Source: Streptomyces chattanoogensis
GTDB taxonomy: Bacteria > Actinomycetota > Actinomycetes > Streptomycetales > Streptomycetaceae
Reading direction: 5' to 3'
DNA: 64,000 bases
Assembly (NCBI RefSeq): GCF_001294335.1
Contig: NZ_LGKG01000002.1
Coordinates: 128,548 to 192,547, forward strand
Each line of letters starts with the position of its first letter. Position 1 is the first letter of the stretch. The position numbers and the translations under genes are program-made. The notes under the pieces were generated by a model. The model made no database searches. It was given only the letters and a program-made list of their open reading frames with translations, and had not been told where the DNA came from. Positions 1 to 7,996 of the stretch are shown here, piece by piece.

Positions 1-887
1 TGGATCGCCCAGGCGTCCGCTACCGGGCCCAGGTGCGCGAGCTTGTCGGGGTTGATCACCGAGCGGATCGTCTGGATCTGCCCGTCGAGCACCTCGAGTG
101 CCAGGGTGTGGAGCACCTTGCCGTCCCGGTCGCGGAAGATCGCGCCCGGCTGGCCGTTGACCTCGTGCGGCGCGAACGTCACATCGATGCGGGCCATGAG
201 GGGGAAGACGGCGGCGAGCAGCCGGGCCACGTTCCCGGCTCCGCTGACGGCCCTGGCCAGCTGCGGAGCCTTGCCACCGCCGTCGCCGACCATCGATACG
301 TCGGCGGCGAGCAGTACCTGCAGGCCCGCGACGTCGCCTTCGCGGAGGGCCTCGAAGAACCGCGACGCGAGTTCCTCCCGTTCCGTGCGGACCACTTCGA
401 AACGCGGCCGCCCGGCCTCCATGTGTCGCCGCGCCCGCACCAGCAGCTGCCGGCACGCCGCCTCCGACCGCCCCACCGCCGCGGCGACCTCGTCGAACCC
501 GAAGCCGAACACCTCCCGCAGCACGAACACCGCCCGCTCCAGCGGGCTGAGCCGCTCCAGCAGCAGCAACGCCGCCATCGACACCGAGTCGGCCAGCTCG
601 ACCGACCGCGCCGGATCCTGGTACGGATCGCTCAGCAGCGGCTCGGGAAGCCACGGGCCCATGTACTCCTCGCGCCGCACCCGTGCGGAACGCAGTACAT
701 CGATCGAGATCCGTGTCACCGTGGCCGACAGAAAGGCCTTGGTCGACGTGGGCCGGGTCGCCGAGCCGTCGAAGCGCAGCCATGTCTCCTGCACCGCGTC
801 CTCGGCCTCACCCACACTGCCCAGAATCCGGTAGGCGATCGAAAACAGCAGCGGCCGCAGCTCCTCGAACTCCTCGACCTTGCTCAC
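1..887 (-). CDS. ECF sigma factor, SigJ type with SnoaL-like C-terminal domain (3' end outside window)
   Basis: An RNA polymerase sigma factor of the SigJ (ECF41-like) group, which carries a SnoaL-like extension that can modulate sigma activity. About 295 residues are visible. Region 2 covers roughly residues 5-70 (the stretch AEDAVQETWLRF is typical), and region 4 covers about 110-155 with the HTH around GFDEVAAAVGRSEAACRQLL. A SnoaL-like part follows from about 175 to the window edge, including the NPDKL motif. The GTG at 887 is the only sensible start because region 2 begins at once after it. The next gene upstream on this strand, 54 bp away, is a CMD-family protein; this pairing is a known hallmark of SigJ-type sigma factors and suggests that CMD is co-transcribed or a target. 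The stop codon is not in the window, but the family length of about 290-310 means little is missing. Confidence 0.9.
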   Translation of the reverse strand, partial: MSKVEEFEELRPLLFSIAYRILGSVGEAEDAVQETWLRFDGSATRPTSTKAFLSATVTRISIDVLRSARVRREEYMGPWLPEPLLSDPYQDPARSVELADSVSMAALLLLERLSPLERAVFVLREVFGFGFDEVAAAVGRSEAACRQLLVRARRHMEAGRPRFEVVRTEREELASRFFEALREGDVAGLQVLLAADVSMVGDGGGKAPQLARAVSGAGNVARLLAAVFPLMARIDVTFAPHEVNGQPGAIFRDRDGKVLHTLALEVLDGQIQTIRSVINPDKLAHLGPVADAWAI

Positions 888-941
888 GCCGACTCCCAAC
901 CCATTGCCGATGCCGATTCAGCCGCCGATACCGTTGACGAT

Positions 942-1415
942 TCAGTGGAACTGCCCGGGCTGGTAGTTGCCGGCCGGCTGCTGGGTGATGATGTTCAGCC
1001 GGTTCGCCATGTTCATGAAGGAGACCAGCACCACCAGGGCGGTGAGCTGCTCCTCGTCGTAGTGCCTGGCGGCACGCGCCCACACCTCGTCGTCGACCCC
1101 GCCGGCCGCATCCGCGACCCGGGTCCCCTCCTCCGCCAGCTCCAGCGCGGCCCGCTCGGCCTCGGTGAAGACCGTGGCCTCCCGCCACGCCGCCACCAGG
1201 TTCAGCCGCACCGAGGACTCGCCGGCAGCGGCGGCCTCCTTGGTGTGCATGTCGATGCAGGCGGCGCAGCCGTTGATCTGGCTGACGCGCAGTGCCACCA
1301 ACTCCTGCGTGGCGGTCGGCAGCGGCATGTCCTTGAGCTCCTTGCCGGCCGACATCAGGTACGTGAATGCCTTGCGGGCGGTCGGGCCGGTGGCGTAGTT
1401 CAGTCGCGCGTCCAT
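942..1415 (-). CDS. Carboxymuconolactone decarboxylase / AhpD-family protein
   Basis: A 157-residue protein of the CMD/AhpD-like fold. The redox motif is visible as C50-A-A-C53 followed by H57 (C-x-x-C-x-x-x-H), the AhpD-type alkylhydroperoxidase signature, so a thiol peroxidase or redox role is more likely than true carboxymuconolactone decarboxylation. The ATG at 1415 has a good ribosome binding site, AGGAG, about 6 bases upstream. It lies directly before the SigJ-type sigma gene on the same strand. In actinobacteria, genes like this often are the main target of the adjacent ECF41-type sigma factor. The roughly 100 bp upstream, before the lipoprotein hydrolase gene, would hold the promoter. 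The substrate cannot be read from the sequence. Confidence 0.9.
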   Translation of the reverse strand: MDARLNYATGPTARKAFTYLMSAGKELKDMPLPTATQELVALRVSQINGCAACIDMHTKEAAAAGESSVRLNLVAAWREATVFTEAERAALELAEEGTRVADAAGGVDDEVWARAARHYDEEQLTALVVLVSFMNMANRLNIITQQPAGNYQPGQFH

Positions 1416-1515
1416 GGTGTGCTCCTGTGTGGTGGTCGGTGGCTACACCCCCTGAGACGGGGTAGCCCGACCCCCTGTGACATGGACGCATGTGACCTGC
1501 GTCTCCCGGCTGTGG

Positions 1516-2925
1516 TCAGCGCCCCGGCAGTGTCTCCTGCAGCCAGTCGAAGACGATGTCGCAGTGCTGTTGCGGCGCCATCGGGGAGCAGTGCAGCTGC
1601 GCGCCGGTGGCTGCGGTGAGCTTCACGTAGTCCTTGGGGGAGGCCAGCTTGTCGAACAGCTGGCGTGGCTGTCCGGGATAGAACTGCTCGTCCTCGTAGT
1701 CGAGGACCAGGGTGGGCGTGGTGATGCGGTCCACGATGTCCGTGATGGTCAGGGCCTCGATACGGGTGGCGGGGGTGTAGAAGTCGGTGAAGACCTTGCC
1801 TTGGCGGGCGGCGAGCATTGCCGGGACGGAGAAGGGCTCGAAGCGTTTCTTCATCGTTGCGGCCGCGGCGGGCGGGAGCTCGGGGACGACCTCCTTGTTC
1901 CAGATGGTGTTGGTCTCCGCCTTGTCCGGGGTAAGGACCTTCCGGATCTCGGGCGGGAAACCCAGCCAGGGTTCCAGGCATCCCGGCATCGCCACCAGGG
2001 CGGCGAGCCGCGTCTCGAAGGCTGCGGCTCGGGGGGCCAGGTCGCCCGCCATGCTCAGCCCGGTCAGAGCGATGCGGTCGGCGTCCACGTCGGGACGGGC
2101 GGCCAGCCAGTCGACGAGCGGGGTGACCACCGTTTCCCAACGTGGTGTGAAGACCACGCGGTTCACGAAGAGCAACTGTCCCTGGCCCGGCCCGTCGTAC
2201 ACGAGGGCATTCCAGCCGCGCTCCAGGGCGGCCGAGACGCCATACGCCCACATGTCGACGTTCTGTCCGTCGCTGCCGTTGGTGAGGATCACGGTGGGGC
2301 GCCGCTCACCGGAGTCGTCCGGGCGGAAGAACCACACCGGCAGGGGGGTCTTCCCGTACGGGACGTTCGTCGTCACCGGTGCCGGGTCGCAGAGCCTGCA
2401 GAACGTGTCCCAGGCGCCGCGCCCCGCCCGGTAGAGCCGTTCCTCGCTGCCGGGGTCGTCGGAGCCGAGGACGAAGAACAGTGCCTGGGCGTAGTACTGA
2501 GCGGCCCGCAGTGCGCGAAGGCGTCTGGTCTGCCCGTCGGGCTTGCTGCCCTCGGGTGCTTCCAGCAACTGGTCACCGAGATGCTTGAAGGTGTCGACGT
2601 ATGTCTGCGCGGACAGGCCGGCCTTGTTGATGCTGTTCACGGCGGTGAGGACCTCGCCCACCTCGCTGCCGCTGAATCCGGCGCCGCCGAGGGCCCAGAG
2701 CGCACTGAAGTTGTACGACGGGTCCTTGAAGAGCGTCATGGCGCCGGGCGTGGCGTCGCCGGTGGAGCCGGTGGCCGAGCCGGAAGGAAGCGGGGCGCGC
2801 CCCTGTGCGGTAGGGGTGTCCAAGGCCGTGCAACCCGCTGACAGTACGCCCCCGGCTCCGGCGACGAGCCCGGCGAGCGCGGTCCGTCGGGTCGGGTGGG
2901 GTGCCTCGTGCGCCACGTCTGTCAT
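1516..2925 (-). CDS. TAT-exported lipoprotein alpha/beta hydrolase
   Basis: A predicted secreted, lipid-anchored alpha/beta hydrolase of 469 residues. The start at 2925 gives a perfect twin-arginine leader: T12-R13-R14-T followed by a hydrophobic stretch and the lipobox LSAGC with the lipidated Cys at residue 32. The nucleophile elbow is G289-L-S291-M-A-G; likely acid and base partners lie near LVLDYEDEQF and the His residues near the C-terminus. The start codon is one base after the stop of the upstream MFS gene, so translation is coupled. It is the last gene of a four-gene operon (ATP-grasp, dikinase-like, MFS, hydrolase). As the only extracytoplasmic enzyme of the set, it may modify an exported product; that is inference. 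Family resemblance is to FrsA/DUF1100-like hydrolases, and the substrate is unknown. Confidence 0.85.
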   Translation of the reverse strand: MTDVAHEAPHPTRRTALAGLVAGAGGVLSAGCTALDTPTAQGRAPLPSGSATGSTGDATPGAMTLFKDPSYNFSALWALGGAGFSGSEVGEVLTAVNSINKAGLSAQTYVDTFKHLGDQLLEAPEGSKPDGQTRRLRALRAAQYYAQALFFVLGSDDPGSEERLYRAGRGAWDTFCRLCDPAPVTTNVPYGKTPLPVWFFRPDDSGERRPTVILTNGSDGQNVDMWAYGVSAALERGWNALVYDGPGQGQLLFVNRVVFTPRWETVVTPLVDWLAARPDVDADRIALTGLSMAGDLAPRAAAFETRLAALVAMPGCLEPWLGFPPEIRKVLTPDKAETNTIWNKEVVPELPPAAAATMKKRFEPFSVPAMLAARQGKVFTDFYTPATRIEALTITDIVDRITTPTLVLDYEDEQFYPGQPRQLFDKLASPKDYVKLTAATGAQLHCSPMAPQQHCDIVFDWLQETLPGR

Positions 2926-2926
2926 G

Positions 2927-4255
2927 TCAGCTGACCGTAGGAGCTGCGCCACCCGCGTCTTGCTGCACGACACAGGCGGTTCGCCCGAACGGCCTGGGGC
3001 CGGGTCGGGCACGGGACCGGTCCGAGCGTCGTAGTGCCAGGTGCCAGACAGCCATCAGGGCGCCGGTCAGCAGGGCGCTGTGCCACAGCAGCGCATCCAG
3101 TCGGCCCCCCGCGAGGTAGGCGCCCGCGGCCACGGCCGCCAGGGCGCACACGGCGCGGTCGACGATGCTCTCGACGGAGAGCAGGGTGGCGCGTGGTGCG
3201 CCGTGGGGAATGGCGTCGTTCACCAGCTTGCGCTGGAGCGGGTAGGCGAAGCCGCAGACGGCGGCGAACAGGCAGAGCAGAGCGATGACGGTCCAGGGGC
3301 CGCCGAGGGTGAGACCTGCCAGTGTCCCGGCCATCGCGAGGCTGAGCAGTGTCACCCATACCGCCGGCCGCAGCCGTGTGGTGAGCCACTGCGGGCGGGC
3401 CGAGGCCACCGCCTCCGCGACCGTCATAGCGGCCAGTACGGCGCCGTGCGAGGTCTCGCCGATACCGTGGTGCAGCAGCACCGGCTGGAAGAGATTGACC
3501 TGGCAGATGCGGGAGAGGGTGAAGACCGCCACTCCCTGCACCATGACCAGGGCGAGCCACGGGGCGGCGCGCAGGGTGCACAGTGCCGCCGTGGCGTCGT
3601 GCAGGGCAGCGAGACGGCGGCGCGGGGCGGCAGCGGGCGGGGAGGAGGGTGCCTGGCCCGGCAGCACCAGGGCGCAGAGCAGAGAGCCGGCGGCGCTGAC
3701 GGCGCTCAGTGCGTACGGTGCACCGTGTGCGAGGGCCATGAGCGGGCCGACCAGCGGCCAGCACAGCACCTTCGCGCCCAGGCCCCAGGCCCTCGCCTGT
3801 CCCTCGGCCGTCAGGTAGTGCTCGCCGGCGCCCTGGGCGCGCAGGCTGTCGTAGAGGTAGGCGCTGGCGGCGCCGGAGGTCAGGGAGCGACCGGCGGCGA
3901 TCGCCAGGAAGTGTGCCAGGAAGCCGGTGTAGGTGGGGGCGAGGAGGGGGGCCAGGTTGGCCGCGGTCATCACCACGGCGCCGGCGCGCAGGCAGTTGCG
4001 GGCGCCGATGCGGTCGGCCACCAGTCCGGTCGGAATCTCGAACAGGCAGAAGGCGATGTAGTAGATGCTCTGGATGCCGAAGATCTGTCCGTCGGAGAGG
4101 CCGGCCTGCCGCTGGTAGGCGTAGAAGACAGGCATCCACCACAGGAGGTTGAACAGCAGCTGGAAGGCGTTGTTCAGGCGGATGATCCGGCGGACCCGGG
4201 GAGCCAAGGGCCGGGCCGTACCGGCTTTGCCCGGGTGGGCGCTGCGGCAGCTCAT
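2927..4255 (-). CDS. MFS transporter (probable exporter of the operon product)
   Basis: A 442-residue major facilitator with about 12 hydrophobic segments. The loop between segments 2 and 3 carries the family-typical GLVADRIGAR motif. The ATG at 4255 overlaps the stop of the upstream dikinase-like gene as ATGA, so the two are translationally coupled, and the stop at 2927 is one base from the next start. An ATP-grasp ligase and a phosphotransfer enzyme upstream plus a lipoprotein hydrolase downstream suggest that it exports the small molecule made by the operon, which is inference. The N-terminus up to about residue 24 is basic and probably cytoplasmic; the C-terminal 30 residues are polar and arginine-rich. 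Confidence 0.88.
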   Translation of the reverse strand: MSCRSAHPGKAGTARPLAPRVRRIIRLNNAFQLLFNLLWWMPVFYAYQRQAGLSDGQIFGIQSIYYIAFCLFEIPTGLVADRIGARNCLRAGAVVMTAANLAPLLAPTYTGFLAHFLAIAAGRSLTSGAASAYLYDSLRAQGAGEHYLTAEGQARAWGLGAKVLCWPLVGPLMALAHGAPYALSAVSAAGSLLCALVLPGQAPSSPPAAAPRRRLAALHDATAALCTLRAAPWLALVMVQGVAVFTLSRICQVNLFQPVLLHHGIGETSHGAVLAAMTVAEAVASARPQWLTTRLRPAVWVTLLSLAMAGTLAGLTLGGPWTVIALLCLFAAVCGFAYPLQRKLVNDAIPHGAPRATLLSVESIVDRAVCALAAVAAGAYLAGGRLDALLWHSALLTGALMAVWHLALRRSDRSRARPGPRPFGRTACVVQQDAGGAAPTVS

Positions 4256-6270
4256 CGCGCGTAGGGGCGGATCTGGACCAGGTGGAACGCGCCCTGATCG
4301 GTCATCAGCCATTCGATGTCGAGCGGACGGTCCACGTCCGGTGCGCTGAAGTGCGACTGGAGCAGCCGGCCGGCCAGCGCCAGGTGCGCCAGCCGCTCCC
4401 GCGTGGCGGCAGGCAGGTCCGTGCCGGAGGAACCGAGCGCGACGGTGCGGCCCCCGCCCTCGACCGTGTTGTAGAGGTACTGGAGGGGCAGCCCCGTGCC
4501 GTCGACGACGGCCTCGGGCGATCCGGGCGAGCAGTTGAGGCAGACGTTGCGGAAGTCCGAGCGCTTGGTCGGGTTGCAGGTCACCAGCACTCCGCCGAGG
4601 GTGGCGGGCAGGTACGGCTGGACGATCACGCCCATGTAGGTGTCGTCGAGGGAGATGCCCGCCTGGTGGCGGAGCCGGACGCTGCGCGGCGACAGCAGGG
4701 AGGCCCACACCTCGCGTACCGCGTCGAGGAGCTGGTCCGCGCCGTACACGGAGGTGACCGAGGTGTAGACGCCCGCCGCGGAGAAGCCGGGCAGGTCCTC
4801 GGCGTTGGCGGACGAGCGGACCACGAGACGGCGGCCGGCGGCCGGTCCGGTGGGCAGCGCCCGGACGATTTCGCGGGCCACCTCGTCGGGGAGGGCGGTC
4901 GTCCGGACGAGCTGCTGCAGCCGCAGACAGAGCGGTTGCACCGCCTCGGGGGCGCCGCGGTCGAGGGCCGCCTTGAGCCGGATGATGCCCTTGCGCAGCG
5001 CCGGGGAGGAGCGCAGGAAGCGGTGCTGCAGGCCGAACGGCAGGGCGATGCCGTCCGGCACGCTGACGGTTTCGGTCACGAAGTCGGCGGCCGCGGACCG
5101 GAGTTCGCCGGGGGCCGTCGGCTGCGTCATGCCGAGGCGGGCGGCCAGATGCCGGTAGAGGTCGGGGCGGGGCGGCCGCGGCCGGCCGTGGAAGGCGGTG
5201 AGGTCGGCGGTGCGGGCGTCCAGGACGTGATGGAGCTCCCCGAGGTGGGCGGCCTTGGTGCCGTAGCGGTTCTGGTCCGCGAGGCGCAGTCGGCGTAACG
5301 GCCGCGCCGCGATGTCATCCAGCAGCGGCGTCCGCAGCCGGATGCGCTGCCGGTGCCGGGCCGGTGCGGCCGGCACCGTCGCCGCGGCGAGCGGGACGAG
5401 GCTGATGTCGTCCTCGGTGACCCGGTAGCGGACCCAGCCGCCGTCCAGGCTCTCGGTCTCGATGAGCCGGTCCAGGTCGCGGACGATGGCGTTGGGAATG
5501 CCCCAGCCGGCGGCGAGGACGTTGGTGTGCGAGAGCGGGGTGGTCGCCGCGGTGTTGATGAAGCCCGCGACGCGCGGTACATCGTCCGGCAGGCACGGCA
5601 TGGCGATGATGTCGGAGCCGCCGAGTGTGGCGGACGCGGCCGTGTACTCCTCGGTGGTCCGGAAGTGGCGGAGCCGGCCGGCGGCTTCGCCCGGGTTGAG
5701 CGGTGTGCGGGTGCGGTGGCCGAAGAGCTCGTGGCTGAGGATCCGCGGCACCCGGATGTCGCTGACCGGGGCGAGTGCCTGCTCCTGGCCGTGGTTGGCC
5801 GGTTTCAGCAGCAGCGGCAGCCGGCCGTCGAGCCGGTGCCGGACGAACGTGTAGAACTCCTCCAGCAGCGGGCCGTCCATGGTGTCGGCCTCGGTCGTCT
5901 CCAGGACGAGGAAGGGCCGGCGGCGGCCGTCGGTGTTCTCGTCGGTGTGCAGGGAGAGCACTCCCAGCAGGAACCGGCGGTCGGGGGCCATGTAGACGGA
6001 GGCGTTGAAGGCGTCCAGGCAGGAGTCCAGCTCCGCCGGTTCCATGCCGAGGACGCGGGTGGCAATGTAGTCGACGTGGAAGGGGTGGACGGCGGTGTCG
6101 AGCAGGTGCCAGGTGTCCTCGAAGCGGTCCACCACGACCTTGAGGTACGGGTGGCCGGCCAGGGTTCCGGAGAGGCTCCGGAACAGCGGCAGGGCAAGGT
6201 GATGGCCGACGGCCGTACGGTCGGCGACGGGGCGCGGAGCGGCGGCCGGCGGGATGACGGTGGTGTTCAT
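4252..6270 (-). CDS. Dikinase-like phosphotransfer enzyme (PEP-synthase/glucan water dikinase architecture)
   Basis: A 672-residue protein combining the two modules of PEP synthase-type enzymes. A phosphohistidine swivel-like motif, TTPLSH248TN followed by GWGIPNAIV, sits near residues 240-262. A PPDK_N-type ATP-binding module follows, with YGTKAAHLGEL (336-346), the signature VVRSSANAEDLPGF (483-496) and the terminal DIEWL...QIRP (651-669). The order, His domain before ATP domain, is that of glucan water dikinase rather than PEP synthase or rifampin phosphotransferase. Residues 1-230 match nothing I recognise. The start at 6270 overlaps the upstream ATP-grasp stop as ATGA. The family transfers the beta-phosphate of ATP through a His to an acceptor; the acceptor here is unknown and could be the ligase product, as activation or self-protection. 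Confidence 0.82.
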   Translation of the reverse strand: MNTTVIPPAAAPRPVADRTAVGHHLALPLFRSLSGTLAGHPYLKVVVDRFEDTWHLLDTAVHPFHVDYIATRVLGMEPAELDSCLDAFNASVYMAPDRRFLLGVLSLHTDENTDGRRRPFLVLETTEADTMDGPLLEEFYTFVRHRLDGRLPLLLKPANHGQEQALAPVSDIRVPRILSHELFGHRTRTPLNPGEAAGRLRHFRTTEEYTAASATLGGSDIIAMPCLPDDVPRVAGFINTAATTPLSHTNVLAAGWGIPNAIVRDLDRLIETESLDGGWVRYRVTEDDISLVPLAAATVPAAPARHRQRIRLRTPLLDDIAARPLRRLRLADQNRYGTKAAHLGELHHVLDARTADLTAFHGRPRPPRPDLYRHLAARLGMTQPTAPGELRSAAADFVTETVSVPDGIALPFGLQHRFLRSSPALRKGIIRLKAALDRGAPEAVQPLCLRLQQLVRTTALPDEVAREIVRALPTGPAAGRRLVVRSSANAEDLPGFSAAGVYTSVTSVYGADQLLDAVREVWASLLSPRSVRLRHQAGISLDDTYMGVIVQPYLPATLGGVLVTCNPTKRSDFRNVCLNCSPGSPEAVVDGTGLPLQYLYNTVEGGGRTVALGSSGTDLPAATRERLAHLALAGRLLQSHFSAPDVDRPLDIEWLMTDQGAFHLVQIRPYAR

Positions 6271-7640
6271 GAGCGGGCCTCCGTGGCGCCGACGGGGGGA
6301 AGGATCTTCGGCAGTGCGTGCACGAGGGCCTGGAAGTCGTGGAGCACGGTCCCCGGGTCGGTGGCGGACAGCAGGCACAGTGCCGCCATCGTGTTGGCGC
6401 CCGCGGTCGGGTCGTACACCGGCACCGGAGCGCCGTCCGGGAGCGAGTTGTCGGCCACTACGGACAGTCGGCTGCCGTCGCTGAGCGGCACCGCGTCCCG
6501 TACCGTCGGGAAGTCCCAGACGCGGCGGTCCGGCCAGGCGTCACCGGCGGCGTCGACGGCCAGGACGACGAGCGAGCCGGCCGCGCCGCGTGCCTCCTGG
6601 GAGGTGAGGGCCTGGGCGGGCCAGACGACCGGCCGTCCCAGCAGCTGGTCGACGAGCATGCCGATGACGTCCAGGCCGAAGACCTCCTCGATCTGCGGAA
6701 CGGTCATCGCGCCACCGAACCGTGCAGCGGTCTCGATCACCCACATCCGGCCGTCCGCGCCGAGCTTGATCTCCGTGTGGGTACCGCAGTTCTCCAGGCC
6801 GAGGGCGTCCACGGCCTCGCGGGCAAGGGCCACGATGCGCCGCTGGGTCTCGTCCGGCAGCGGCACGGGGGTGATGCCGGCGCGCTCGGTGAACGGCGCC
6901 ACGGTCGGCATCCGGCCGCTGAGGCACACCGGGCGGAACTCCCCGTCGGCGACGACGGCCTCGACGCTGATGTAGTCGCCCCAGCCGCTCCGGTCGAACC
7001 AGCCGTCGGCGGTGCCCAGGACGATCTCCTCGACGAGGAAGTCCCCGCCGGCTCCGGCCACATGGAGTTCGGCGTAGCCCAGCTGCGCGGATTCGGCCAT
7101 CACGGCATGTGCCCGCTCCCAGGCCGCCGGTATCTCGTCGGCGGAGCGGATGATCTGGTGTGCGGTGGAGCCCGCGCTCCAGGCGGACTTCAGCAGGAGG
7201 GGGAGGCGGAGCGTGGCGGCCGCGTCGCGGAGCTCCTGCTCGTCGGCCACCCGGCGGAACCGCGGCTGGGAGATGCCGCGCTGCATCCAGGTGCGGCGCA
7301 TCAGCCGCTTGTCGCGGGCGAGCGCGCTGCGGTCGCCGGCCCCGGCGAGGCCGAGCTTGGCGCAGGCCTCGGCGACCGCGACGACCGCGTACTCGGAGAA
7401 CGTGACGATCGCGTCCGCGCCGACGGCCTCGGCCCGGGAGACGATCAAGGACACCAGATCGTCCCGCTCGGTTCCGCCGGGGCCCACTACCGAAGCGCAC
7501 AGCCGCTCGGCGGCCGGGGCGGCGGTGGGCGGCAGCGTGCTGAGCGCCAGCAGGTGCACTGCCGACCGCGCGGCGACCCGTGACAGGGCATACCCCAAGG
7601 GCGGACCGCCCTTGGCATACACGAACAGCACCGTGCTCAC
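6267..7640 (-). CDS. ATP-grasp carboxylate-amine ligase
   Basis: A 457-residue ATP-grasp enzyme of the type that joins amino acids or other carboxylates and amines through an acyl phosphate. Visible features are an N-terminal Rossmann-like preATP-grasp part (MSTVLFVYAKGGPPLGYAL), the lysine-bearing strand LPLLLKSAWSAGS, the FLVEEIVLG hinge and the metal-binding stretch HTEIKL followed by WVIETAARFGGAM. This arrangement resembles BacD-like L-amino acid ligases and other biosynthetic ATP-grasp proteins. The GTG start at 7640 has a strong GAGGAG site. It is first in the operon, overlaps the next gene by four bases, and is divergent from a PAS-LuxR regulator. Substrates cannot be deduced. Confidence 0.88.
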   Translation of the reverse strand: MSTVLFVYAKGGPPLGYALSRVAARSAVHLLALSTLPPTAAPAAERLCASVVGPGGTERDDLVSLIVSRAEAVGADAIVTFSEYAVVAVAEACAKLGLAGAGDRSALARDKRLMRRTWMQRGISQPRFRRVADEQELRDAAATLRLPLLLKSAWSAGSTAHQIIRSADEIPAAWERAHAVMAESAQLGYAELHVAGAGGDFLVEEIVLGTADGWFDRSGWGDYISVEAVVADGEFRPVCLSGRMPTVAPFTERAGITPVPLPDETQRRIVALAREAVDALGLENCGTHTEIKLGADGRMWVIETAARFGGAMTVPQIEEVFGLDVIGMLVDQLLGRPVVWPAQALTSQEARGAAGSLVVLAVDAAGDAWPDRRVWDFPTVRDAVPLSDGSRLSVVADNSLPDGAPVPVYDPTAGANTMAALCLLSATDPGTVLHDFQALVHALPKILPPVGATEARS

Positions 7641-7996
7641 TGGAATTCGTCTCCTCTACAGGCGGTTGGGGGCCGTATCCACCGGTGGACCGGTGCGGCC
7701 GACGGCGCCGGATCCGCTGTCGGTTCGCCGTACTTCCAGAGAAGCAGCCGGGCAGGGCCCGCTGCGCCGCGGCGGGCCTCACGCACTCAGGCAAACGCCA
7801 GAGTTGTGGACTTCGCAGCCAGCTGGTGAAGATTCCGTGATGCTGTATGGCGGTGGAGGACGCGCATGCTGCTGCCGGACGCGTGCCTCCAGATCGGCCG
7901 AGAAGCGGGTATGCGACCGGGGAGCGCCGGATACGCATGGCGGTGGCGCGCAGACGCGCCACCGTGGGAACCGATCTTCACCAGGGAGAGGCCGCT
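7641..7996. promoter_or_regulatory. Divergent promoter region between the ATP-grasp operon and the PAS-LuxR gene
   Basis: About 355 bp without a convincing gene. It must carry the promoters for the leftward operon and the rightward regulator. A perfect 12-base palindrome, TCCACCGGTGGA, lies at 7678-7689, about 40 bases upstream of the operon start, and is followed at once by a second ACCGGTG copy; it is a candidate operator. A less regular CCAGCTGG palindrome occurs near 7820. No clear -10/-35 pair was picked out. Confidence 0.4.

Noticed and set aside
33..1619. Long plus-strand open frames across the sigma and CMD genes
   Set aside because: They are antisense to clear protein families, have no domain resemblance, and arise because stop codons are rare in high-GC DNA.
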